Part shown: positions 16,021-23,028 of the stretch, one piece after another
How positions within the stretch are numbered: the first letter of the stretch is position 1
Layout of the letters: every line of letters begins with the position of its first letter
Assembly: GCA_964600075.1 (NCBI GenBank)
Contig: CAZRIE010000068.1
Span: 1-23,191 of the forward strand
Reading direction: 5' to 3'
From: CAZRIE01 sp964600075
Lineage (GTDB): Bacteria; Bacteroidota; Bacteroidia; Flavobacteriales; Flavobacteriaceae
DNA: 23,191 bases
Program-made: the position numbers and the translations under genes
Notes under the pieces: generated by a model
The model's input: only the letters and a program-made list of their open reading frames with translations
The model's database searches: none
What the model was told of the DNA's origin: nothing

Positions 16021-16863
16021 ATGAAAAAAATTCTGTTACCTACCGATTTCTCCGATAACGCTTGGAACGCCATTTTCACAGCTGTAAAATTATATGCAAA
16101 TGTAGAATGCAGATTTTACCTTCTACATGGCTACGAACCCAAAGCCATGAATATGCTGGGTAGAAAAGGCCAACAACGATTAGGGCTCATTTACGATTCT
16201 TTATCGGAATACTCAAGACAGGAGATGGATAAGGTCATGGTATATCTTAAGGAAAACCACCATAATCCAAAGCATAGCTTTGAGACCATTTCAAAATCGG
16301 ACACCTTGGAAGAGACAATACATCAGGTCTTAGCGGAAAAAGACATTGATTTGATATGCATGGGTACCCAAGGAGCGACAGGAGCCAAACAGGTCTTTAT
16401 GGGAAGTAACACCGTTAAGGTATTAAAAAATATCAGTGACTGCCCAATCTTGGCGGTACCTGACGATTACGATTTTAAATCGTTGAAATCATTGGCTTTT
16501 CCCACCGATTTTTCAAAAAAATACGAAAAGCACCAACTGTTGCTTTTGACCGAATTGGCATCGCTTTGGAAAACCGATATTCAAGTAGTTCATGTAGCCG
16601 TAGAATTCGCCCTGAGCGACCAACAGCTGATAAATCAAAAGCTGTTGAAGAAGCGACTAAATGATTTGGCTGTGACGTTCTATAATATCGATTTCGAAGC
16701 TAACGTAGCTCATACCCTCGAAAAATTTATGGCCGATACCCAAGTGGAGATGATGGCCTTAATCCGGTACCGACATAGTTTTTGGGAAAAGATTATAGGA
16801 GAACCGGTCGTAAAAAAAATGACATTTCATACCAAAGTACCACTTTTGGTGCTTCCGGAATAG
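16021..16863 (+). CDS. Universal stress protein 4, tandem two-domain type
   Basis: This protein has 280 residues from ATG 16021, which lies 5 nt after the USP3 stop and aligns with the MKKILLPTDFS start of its neighbours. A longer frame from 15991 would overlap USP3 and add an unrelated leader, so I reject it. The nucleotide motif MGTQGATGAKQVFMGS is complete (Gly115, Gly118, Gly128, Ser129). The C-domain has RYRHSFWEKII and HTKVPLLVLPE. It is the third gene of the operon. Confidence 0.93.
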   Translation: MKKILLPTDFSDNAWNAIFTAVKLYANVECRFYLLHGYEPKAMNMLGRKGQQRLGLIYDSLSEYSRQEMDKVMVYLKENHHNPKHSFETISKSDTLEETIHQVLAEKDIDLICMGTQGATGAKQVFMGSNTVKVLKNISDCPILAVPDDYDFKSLKSLAFPTDFSKKYEKHQLLLLTELASLWKTDIQVVHVAVEFALSDQQLINQKLLKKRLNDLAVTFYNIDFEANVAHTLEKFMADTQVEMMALIRYRHSFWEKIIGEPVVKKMTFHTKVPLLVLPE

Positions 16864-16895
16864 AGCCCTGTATGAATAATCTATAATTAAGAACG

Positions 16896-17756
16896 ATGGG
16901 AACAAGGCACATTTTATTACCAACAGATTTTTCGACGAACGCACGCAACGCTATCGACTATGCCATTTACCTTTTTGAAAAGCAGGCATGCACGTTTTAC
17001 ATCTTGAATGCCTTTGAAGTCGGAGCATCAGGCCTAAGCAGTACTATGGGCAAGGCCAAAAACACCCGTTTATACCGCGCTGTAAAAGAGGAATCGAAAC
17101 GTAATATTAAATCACTTTTAAACGAATTAAAAACTAAAAATGAAAATCCAATACACGAATTTGAAGGTCTGAGCATATCGAATTCCTTATTGAACGCAGT
17201 CGGAAAAACTGTAATCGACAACAACGTTAGTTATGTTTTCATGGGCACCAAGGGTTCCTCAGCGGCAAAAGAGGTCTTTATGGGCAGCAGTACGGTGAGC
17301 GTTATGAAAAACATCGATTTCTGTCGTTTGGTGGCCGTTCCCGAGGACTACAGTTTTGGTATACCTCATCAGATTGCCTTTGCCACTAATTTTGAACATG
17401 TGTATTCAGAAGTAGAACTGAGCCCATTAATCAATTTGGCAAAATTATGGGATTCCGAAATTGTTATCATGCATGTGGATACCGGCGAAAAGCTGACTTC
17501 ACAACAAGAAACCTGTAAAAATCTATTGACGGAACGTTTAGGTAGTTTGTCTCATCGCTACGTAGAGTTCGAAGGGGTGTCGAAAATTTCAGATGCTATC
17601 AATTCTTTTACTTCTGAAAATACCAATGTAGGAATGATTGCAATGGTCAACTATTGGCATAGTTTTTTTGAGAGACTTACAAAGGAGAACGTCATCAATC
17701 GGGTCGCATTTCATACAGAAGTTCCCTTTTTGATATTTCCTCTTATTGACCCGTAA
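16896..17756 (+). CDS. Universal stress protein 5, tandem two-domain type
   Basis: This 286-residue protein is the last gene of the USP2-USP5 operon, 32 nt after USP4. It starts MGTRHILLPTDFSTNARNAI. The nucleotide motif MGTKGSSAAKEVFMGS is intact (Gly117, Gly120, Gly130, Ser131). The C-domain lacks it and has NYWHSFFERL and HTEVPFLIF. The second domain opens with IAFATNF instead of the IxFPTDY found in most copies, so it is the more diverged member. It ends 27 nt from the stop of the convergent HMA-like gene. Confidence 0.93.
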   Translation: MGTRHILLPTDFSTNARNAIDYAIYLFEKQACTFYILNAFEVGASGLSSTMGKAKNTRLYRAVKEESKRNIKSLLNELKTKNENPIHEFEGLSISNSLLNAVGKTVIDNNVSYVFMGTKGSSAAKEVFMGSSTVSVMKNIDFCRLVAVPEDYSFGIPHQIAFATNFEHVYSEVELSPLINLAKLWDSEIVIMHVDTGEKLTSQQETCKNLLTERLGSLSHRYVEFEGVSKISDAINSFTSENTNVGMIAMVNYWHSFFERLTKENVINRVAFHTEVPFLIFPLIDP

Positions 17757-17783
17757 AGAAGTAGGTCTTTCTTGCCCGACCAC

Positions 17784-18050
17784 TCAAAATAGCGGGATGA
17801 TCCATAGTACGGTTCTTGGTCCTGAATTTTGAGTAGGCTCATAGATGCATTTCAGTATGGGATAGCCAATTCTACTCAGTTCTTTTTTTACATTCTCATA
17901 GGCCTTATGACCACTGTAAAGAAAGTGAAGAATCCCGTTTTCGACATCGATATCAATAATTCGAATGTCCAAGATTCGTTTCAGGTTTCGCACAATAATA
18001 AGCTTGCAAGGTTCTGAATCTACATTTTTAAGCGTGGCATGTGCTTTCAT
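17784..18050 (-). CDS. HMA-like ferredoxin-fold protein lacking the CxxC metal site
   Basis: This is an 88-residue cytoplasmic protein. Residues about 1-66 follow the HMA beta-alpha-beta-beta-alpha-beta order: KLIIVRNLKRIL, then IRIIDIDVENGILHFLY, then YENVKKELSRIGYPI. The usual GMTCxxC before helix 1 is replaced by VDSEPCK, with a single Cys15, so Cu/Zn binding of the classic type is unlikely. A start at 18095 is possible, but the operator at 18104-18115 and the weak -10 at 18073-18080 favour ATG 18050 (MKAHAT), which gives a 53-nt operator-to-ATG gap. It is divergent from USP6. HMA-like is a fold call by eye; function unknown. Confidence 0.72.
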   Translation of the reverse strand: MKAHATLKNVDSEPCKLIIVRNLKRILDIRIIDIDVENGILHFLYSGHKAYENVKKELSRIGYPILKCIYEPTQNSGPRTVLWIIPLF

Positions 18051-18072
18051 CCTATTTAATTTGGGTTCCATT

Positions 18073-18115
18073 GCAAAATATGAACGTACACCCAAATCTA
18101 AAATGACCTAGATCA
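18073..18115 (-). promoter_or_regulatory. Operator and probable -10 for the HMA-like gene
   Basis: TGACCTAGATCA (18104-18115) fits TGAY-N4-RTCA. On the minus strand, TATTTTGC (18080 down to 18073) occupies the expected -10 position 29.5 bp from the centre but matches the consensus poorly at the last two bases. The operator-to-ATG gap (53 nt to 18050) agrees with the other sites. Confidence 0.6.
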
Positions 18116-18219
18116 GTTGAAACCAACTTTCTATTTTTTGTGCAAATGCAACATGTACTGATGTATTACTAGGTTTTGCTGAATTGGACTGGCAGAAACC
18201 GAAAAATACTCAGGTCGCA

Positions 18220-18262
18220 TGACAATTGTCATTTCAAAGCTCTTTAAGCACGCTTACTTTTA
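18220..18262 (+). promoter_or_regulatory. Operator and -10 for USP6
   Basis: TGACAATTGTCA (18220-18231) is a perfect palindrome, 14 bp with its flanks. TACTTTTA at 18255-18262 begins 29.5 bp from the centre. The operator-to-ATG gap is 50 nt. With the site at 18104 it makes two operators in one divergent intergenic region, probably one per gene. Confidence 0.82.
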
Positions 18263-18281
18263 GGTTTAAATTATACCAAAA

Positions 18282-19121
18282 ATGAAAAATATACTGATAC
18301 CCACAGATTTCTCAGATAATGCGTGGAATGCCATTACCTATGCTATGGCCTTTTTCAAAAAAACGCAATGTACTTTTTATCTCGTCAATGTAAATCCCAT
18401 TGCCCCTTATTCGGGCGGTGAAGCGGCAATGTACATATCGCCTGAAGTTCTTGCGGAAACCGTTTTAAAGGAAAACAAAGAAAAATTGGAGAAATTACTT
18501 AAAGAGATTGAACTATTACCCATTAATACCAAACATACGTTTCATACTTCAGCTTTATATGGATATTTTACGGATCATATCAGGCAGGAAGTAAAGGACA
18601 AAAACATTGATATGATCATCATGGGAACTAAAGGGGCATCAGGTTTAAAGGCCGTTTCTATGGGAAGCAATACAGGCAATGTAATTACTAAGGTGCCTTG
18701 TGCGGTTTTGGCAGTTCCTGAAGATGCCGAATATGGTAGGCCCAAGGAAATAGGATTCCCAACGGACTTTCAATTGGGCTATGACATGAAGGTAATGGAA
18801 AACGTAAAAGAGCTCGTCATGCGACATAAATCTGCACTGAGGTTCTTATATGTCACTACCAAAGGAGATGACCTCAGTATACTTCAGACAAAGAACCGTG
18901 AATTTTTAAAAGACTATTTCACTGATACAGCATACTCTTTTCATACCCTAACGGGGAAAAAACTGGACGAGGCCGTTCAACATTTTGTTGAAAGCCGTGA
19001 TTTAGATATGATCGTAATGGTAGCCAAGAACCTGAATTTCCTAGAACGCATCCTTTTTAGGCCCAAAGTTGAAAAAATCAGTTATCATACCAAGGTACCT
19101 TTTTTGGTGCTACATGAGTAA
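18282..19121 (+). CDS. Universal stress protein 6, tandem two-domain type
   Basis: This 279-residue protein starts MKNILIPTDFSDNAWNAI. The nucleotide motif MGTKGASGLKAVSMGS is intact (Gly115, Gly118, Gly128, Ser129). The C-domain has AKNLNFLERILF and HTKVPFLVLHE. It is the closest relative of USP1 in this window, including the GSNTGxxITKVPC segment and the AKNLNFL variant of the HSFLE signature. It is followed 33 nt later by the ClbS-like gene, so the two probably form an operon driven from the operator at 18220. Confidence 0.93.
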   Translation: MKNILIPTDFSDNAWNAITYAMAFFKKTQCTFYLVNVNPIAPYSGGEAAMYISPEVLAETVLKENKEKLEKLLKEIELLPINTKHTFHTSALYGYFTDHIRQEVKDKNIDMIIMGTKGASGLKAVSMGSNTGNVITKVPCAVLAVPEDAEYGRPKEIGFPTDFQLGYDMKVMENVKELVMRHKSALRFLYVTTKGDDLSILQTKNREFLKDYFTDTAYSFHTLTGKKLDEAVQHFVESRDLDMIVMVAKNLNFLERILFRPKVEKISYHTKVPFLVLHE

Positions 19122-19154
19122 ATTCATAATAACTGAATATGTAACTCTTGAACC

Positions 19155-19658
19155 ATGCCAAGACCAAAAACAAAAAAAGAATTGTTAGCCCTAAGCCAGG
19201 GGAACTACCGCAAGCTAGTAGATTTTGTCGAGTCGTTTAACAAAATGGAACGCAATAAAGAATTTCCTAAAGGATATCTAAACCGAAATAGCACCGATGT
19301 ACTTGCCCACCTTCACCATTGGCATCTCATGGTATTGGACTGGTACACTGTAGGGATGGCCGGAAAAAAGCCAGATATGCCGGCCAAAGGATATACTTGG
19401 AAAAACGTTCCCGACCTGAATCGAAACATATGGGCAAAATACAAGGATTTTAGCTACGTAGACGTGAAAAAATTATTAGATGCCTCGTATGCCGATATTC
19501 AAAAGCTAATCGAAAGACATTCAGACCAAGAACTTTTTGAAAAGAAAAAATACAAATGGACGGGTTCCACTTCATTGGGCGCCTACCTCGTCTCTGTAAC
19601 TTCCAGTCACTACGATTGGGCCTATAAACTGATAAAAAAAGTCACAAAAGTTAAATAA
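19155..19658 (+). CDS. ClbS/DfsB family (DUF1706) four-helix protein
   Basis: This 167-residue cytoplasmic protein is of the DinB-like ClbS/DfsB group. It has the typical start MPRPKTKKELLALSQGNY, then the helix LAHLHHWHLMVLDWY, an aromatic-rich middle (GYTWKNVPDLN) and the end SVTSSHYDWAYKLIKK. ClbS hydrolyses the cyclopropane of colibactin and protects DNA; most family members in other bacteria have no known substrate. The gene follows USP6 by 33 nt with no promoter visible between, so it is probably coexpressed. It ends 11 nt before the convergent thioredoxin gene. Family call is firm, function open. Confidence 0.88.
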   Translation: MPRPKTKKELLALSQGNYRKLVDFVESFNKMERNKEFPKGYLNRNSTDVLAHLHHWHLMVLDWYTVGMAGKKPDMPAKGYTWKNVPDLNRNIWAKYKDFSYVDVKKLLDASYADIQKLIERHSDQELFEKKKYKWTGSTSLGAYLVSVTSSHYDWAYKLIKKVTKVK

Positions 19659-19669
19659 TCCGATAGAGA

Positions 19670-19969
19670 TCAAGAATGAGATTTTACGATTTGGATAATA
19701 TCGTTCTTCTGTAAAACCCCAGATTGTCGCCAAAGCTGTTTTCCATTCTTGAACAGTAGCATGGTAGGTACACCACGAACTTGATATGTTGATGCTATCG
19801 ATTGGTTTTTGTCCACATCGATTTTTACGATTTTGATGTCTTCGCCTAGTTCGTCCTTTACCTGTTTTAGAATCGGGGCTAGCATTTTACATGGGCCACA
19901 CCAATCGGCATAAAAATCCACGATAACTGGCGTTTTCGAATCAATAATTTTAGAAAAACTACTTTTCAT
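19670..19969 (-). CDS. Thioredoxin
   Basis: This 99-residue protein has the active site WCGPC (Trp23, Cys24, Cys27), cis-Pro68 in GVPTM and the DFYADW strand, all standard for a cytoplasmic thioredoxin. An upstream ATG at 20002 would add 11 residues, but the inferred minus-strand transcript would start near 19985, so ATG 19969 (MKSSFS) is preferred; it gives a 51-nt gap to the operator at 20021-20032. No signal peptide. Expression together with the USPs suggests disulfide reduction as part of the same stress state. It is convergent with the ClbS-like gene. Confidence 0.93.
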   Translation of the reverse strand: MKSSFSKIIDSKTPVIVDFYADWCGPCKMLAPILKQVKDELGEDIKIVKIDVDKNQSIASTYQVRGVPTMLLFKNGKQLWRQSGVLQKNDIIQIVKSHS

Positions 19970-19990
19970 GCGTTTATAATTTAGAAAAGG

Positions 19991-20063
19991 TAAAAATACC
20001 AAAAATAGGAATTCACGAACTGACCAATGTCATGGTTTTTGTATTTCTTCTCCCCTAGTTTTA
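19991..20063. promoter_or_regulatory. Shared divergent operator for thioredoxin and USP7
   Basis: TGACCAATGTCA (20021-20032) is flanked by two candidate -10 elements. TAGTTTTA at 20056-20063 on the plus strand is exactly 29.5 bp from the centre. TATTTTTA on the minus strand (19998 down to 19991) is 28.5 bp away. ATG gaps are 54 nt (USP7) and 51 nt (thioredoxin). One bound dimer could activate both genes. Confidence 0.75.
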
Positions 20064-20086
20064 CGCTATAATCTAAATACGCGTTC

Positions 20087-20923
20087 ATGACACGAATTCT
20101 TTTGCCCACCGACTTTTCTGACAACGCCTTCGAAGCGATACGATATGCGTTACTTGTTTACAAAGATGTTAAATGCACCTTTTATTTGGTGAATACCTAC
20201 ACCGCGCCCATGTATCATACGGAATATCTGATTGGCAGCCCAGGGCAGATCGGTCTGGGAGATATACTACATGATAGTTCTATGACCCAATTGGAAGACC
20301 TAAAAAATAGATTGGAAAATGAGCACAAGAATCCCAAGCACACATTAATGGTGCATACCGCCTTCAATACCCTTTTGGACGAAATTTCTGAAACAGTGGA
20401 AGCCGAAAACATAGATTTGATCGTGATGGGTACCAAGGGAGCTACTGGCGCAAAAGAAATATTCCTGGGTACAAATACCGTACATGTCATCCGAAAAGCC
20501 AAATGTCCCGTTATCGCTGTACCTCCGCATTTTGACTACGAGGCACCTAAAGAAATCTTGTTCCCTACCGATTATGAAATTGAATATGTAAAGGAAAACC
20601 TCTCCGGACTTATAGCTATCGAAGAACTGCATAAATCACGAATCAACGTAATGCATGTACGTGCCGGGTACGACCTTAATGTAGAACAGGAAAAACACAA
20701 AGGGCAACTGGAAAAACTATTGGGCGGCTCGTCCCTCTTTCACGACGTTCCGGATAATAGAATCATAACTGCTGTCAACGAATTCCAAATTAAGGTAAAG
20801 ATAAATCTATTGGTCATGGTACAGAACAAACACACTTTTTTAGAGCGGCTTTTTATAGAGCCGATCATCAAGAAAATTGGGTTTCATGTTACCGTACCTT
20901 TTATGGTCATTCCACAATTATGA
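20087..20923 (+). CDS. Universal stress protein 7, tandem two-domain type
   Basis: This 278-residue protein starts MTRILLPTDFSDNAFEAI. The nucleotide motif MGTKGATGAKEIFLGT is intact (Gly115, Gly118, Gly128, Thr129). The C-domain has QNKHTFLERLF and FHVTVPFMVIP. It pairs by eye with USP3 (same motif wording and the YLIGSP insertion near residue 47). It is the first gene of a USP7-USP8 unit (4 nt gap), possibly continuing to USP9, driven by the shared operator at 20021. Confidence 0.93.
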   Translation: MTRILLPTDFSDNAFEAIRYALLVYKDVKCTFYLVNTYTAPMYHTEYLIGSPGQIGLGDILHDSSMTQLEDLKNRLENEHKNPKHTLMVHTAFNTLLDEISETVEAENIDLIVMGTKGATGAKEIFLGTNTVHVIRKAKCPVIAVPPHFDYEAPKEILFPTDYEIEYVKENLSGLIAIEELHKSRINVMHVRAGYDLNVEQEKHKGQLEKLLGGSSLFHDVPDNRIITAVNEFQIKVKINLLVMVQNKHTFLERLFIEPIIKKIGFHVTVPFMVIPQL

Positions 20924-20927
20924 AATC

Positions 20928-21782
20928 ATGGAAATACAAAATATTCTCGTTGCGACCGATTTTTCCAACAATGCATACTCTGCACTTTTTTACGCCACTA
21001 AGTTGTTAGAATCGAAAAAATGCACCTTTTACATTCTGAATACCTACTCTGAACTTACACCTTTAAAAGGGGAATTACTGCCCGGGTTCGGCGGAAAAAA
21101 AGTATTGCAACAACTGGAGGCCGAATCTAAGGAAAGGCTGGCCCAAATCTCCCATAAAATTGTCTTGGACAACGAAAACCCTCAACATACCTTCGAGACC
21201 ATTTCAAAAAAAGGAGAGTTGGTAAAGGTTATCAACAAAAAATTGGAAGAACTGGATATAGATTTAGTAGTAATGGGCAACAAAGGACTTACCGACACTG
21301 CGGATATATTTTTTGGAAGCAATACTATACAAACTGTAAAGCATATCACGAAATGTCCGGTTCTGGGGATTCCGGGTGAAATGGGTTTCAAACCTCCAAA
21401 GGAGATAGCCTTTGTTACCGACTTTAAAAAAGGCTGTACTAAAGAGACCATTGCACTTCTGCTGTATACGGCCTCACTTTCGGAATCTTCGGTTAGAGTG
21501 ATGCACATTACAGAGGAAGATGTCTTGAACAAGGCACAAGAATCTCAGCGAAAACTATTGGAACTCTGTCTAAAGGGTATAGACCACAGTTTTCATTGGG
21601 TGCAGGAGTTCTCTGATAAGGCCATGGTCATCGATTCTTTTCTGAAAGAATTCAAAATAGATATGTTCGCCATGGTGCATCAGAAGCGAAGTTTTTTTGA
21701 AAAGCTGGTGCGTGAACCCGTAATCAAGGATATTAGTATGTATTCCGATATTCCATTTTTGATACTTCCGACCCATGACTGA
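20928..21782 (+). CDS. Universal stress protein 8, tandem two-domain type
   Basis: This protein has 284 residues from ATG 20928, 4 nt after the USP7 stop. A longer frame from 20877 lies within USP7 and adds an unrelated leader, so I reject it. It starts MEIQNILVATDFSNNAYSAL. The nucleotide motif is MGNKGLTDTADIFFGS (Gly117, Gly120, Gly130, Ser131), with Asn in place of Thr/Gln. The C-domain has HQKRSFFEKLV and SDIPFLILP. With USP9 it forms a MGNKG subgroup, which also shares KEIAFVTDFKK at the start of the second domain. Confidence 0.92.
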   Translation: MEIQNILVATDFSNNAYSALFYATKLLESKKCTFYILNTYSELTPLKGELLPGFGGKKVLQQLEAESKERLAQISHKIVLDNENPQHTFETISKKGELVKVINKKLEELDIDLVVMGNKGLTDTADIFFGSNTIQTVKHITKCPVLGIPGEMGFKPPKEIAFVTDFKKGCTKETIALLLYTASLSESSVRVMHITEEDVLNKAQESQRKLLELCLKGIDHSFHWVQEFSDKAMVIDSFLKEFKIDMFAMVHQKRSFFEKLVREPVIKDISMYSDIPFLILPTHD

Positions 21783-21910
21783 AGCTTATTATAGACAAGC
21801 TATAACCACCTTTACATCTACACTATCTCTAAAACAAAAGATGGACAAAAATAAGCCCACAGCCATGACTGTTTTTTTGGTAGTTTCCTACGATACAAAA
21901 TACTGATACG

Positions 21911-22756
21911 ATGCAAAATATCCTGGTTCCCACAGATTTTTCCAACAACGCTTTTCACGCCCTTAACTACGCAAGCGAACTTTTAAAAAATAAGGAATGC
22001 AATTTTTTTCTTTTGAACGTATTTACTGAGAAGAAAGGTTTCAAAACCAAACAAATCAAAGGGAATAGCGAAAAGTTTTCGGAAAAATCGGAGGAAGATT
22101 CTAATGCCAGTTTGCAACGTATGCTTCTTAGGGTCAAAAAGCAAAAAGACAACCAAAAGCATACCTATCGCCTAATTTCAGAGAGGAAGGAATTGATTCA
22201 GGTCATAAATTCACTCACCGATGAACATGGCATAGATTTGATTGTGATGGGCAACAAGGGCAAAAAGAGCAGTATCCCCATTTTTTTGGGTAGTACCGCT
22301 ACCAAGACAATACATTCTGTGAAAAAATGTCCGGTTTTGACCGTTCCAAAAAATATGGAATTTTCAATGCTAAAAGAAATTGCGTTCGTTACGGATTTCA
22401 AAAAATCCGTTACTGCAAAAGTCATAGACCCATTGCTATATATAGCCTTACTTTATGGGGCATCCATTCGAATAGTGCATATTGGTGACGAGGGACCGCT
22501 AGATAAAATACGGCAATCCAATCTCGACGCGCTCGTGGCATATTTTAGGCACGTACCACATTCCTTTCACCAGATACCCAATTTTATCAGCAAAACAAAA
22601 ATTATACAGGTATTTCTAGAGGATTCCGGCATCGATATGCTCGCCATGATAAACAATGAGCATGGCCTTTTAGAAAAAATGTTGCGCGAACCCATCATTG
22701 AGAAGATGGTATTTAATATAGATATACCTTTTTTCGTTATTCCTGAAACTTCTTGA
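21911..22756 (+). CDS. Universal stress protein 9, tandem two-domain type
   Basis: This 281-residue protein starts MQNILVPTDFSNNAFHAL. The nucleotide motif is MGNKGKKSSIPIFLGS (Gly114, Gly117, Gly127, Ser128). The C-domain has NNEHGLLEKML and DIPFFVIP, the most diverged form of the HSFLE signature. It is closest to USP8. The 128-nt gap after USP8 contains no TGAY-N4-RTCA operator and no good -10, so it may be read from the USP7 promoter. A Lys/Ser-rich stretch at residues 40-65 is unusual in the array. Bases 22757-22962 behind it hold nothing I can support apart from a short CAACATGTTG palindrome at 22937. Confidence 0.92.
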   Translation: MQNILVPTDFSNNAFHALNYASELLKNKECNFFLLNVFTEKKGFKTKQIKGNSEKFSEKSEEDSNASLQRMLLRVKKQKDNQKHTYRLISERKELIQVINSLTDEHGIDLIVMGNKGKKSSIPIFLGSTATKTIHSVKKCPVLTVPKNMEFSMLKEIAFVTDFKKSVTAKVIDPLLYIALLYGASIRIVHIGDEGPLDKIRQSNLDALVAYFRHVPHSFHQIPNFISKTKIIQVFLEDSGIDMLAMINNEHGLLEKMLREPIIEKMVFNIDIPFFVIPETS

Positions 22757-22962
22757 TACCTAACCCGTATCAGCTGAATTTTGCTCAGTTTTCTTTATAG
22801 TTAAAGTTGTATTTCCAGTTAAGTCAGCAGCCCTTCACACTGCTTCGGATATGCTACGCAAACGGCTTCAAAGTATAAATCACAATTTTCAACGTTACAA
22901 CTATTAATTCTAAGATCGCACTTCATACCTGCTAGTCAACATGTTGTTTTCGTACACTCAAC

Positions 22963-23005
22963 TGATATTCGTCATAGGTAAAATTAAAAGTTGCCTTTAT
23001 ATTTA
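22963..23005 (+). promoter_or_regulatory. Operator and -10 for USP10
   Basis: TGATATTCGTCA (22963-22974) fits the palindrome. TATATTTA at 22998-23005 starts 29.5 bp from the centre. The operator-to-ATG gap is 54 nt (ATG 23029). Confidence 0.8.
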
Positions 23006-23028
23006 TGTTACTACTAAAACGAAATATC

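Noticed and set aside
17782..17834. ACTCAAAAT/ATTTTGAGT inverted repeat around the end of the HMA-like gene
   Set aside because: Arms are only 9 nt with a 35-nt loop and no T run; it overlaps coding sequence, so I do not call a terminator.
20877..20927. Longer start for USP8 inside USP7
   Set aside because: The extra residues are an out-of-frame reading of the USP7 end; ATG 20928 aligns with the family start.
21783..21910. A separate promoter for USP9
   Set aside because: I found no TGAY-N4-RTCA site and no good TAnnTTTG element in the gap; TAGTTTCC near 21891 lacks an operator at the right distance.
22937..22946. CAACATGTTG palindrome upstream of USP10
   Set aside because: It is short, does not match the common operator, and has no counterpart at the other USP promoters.
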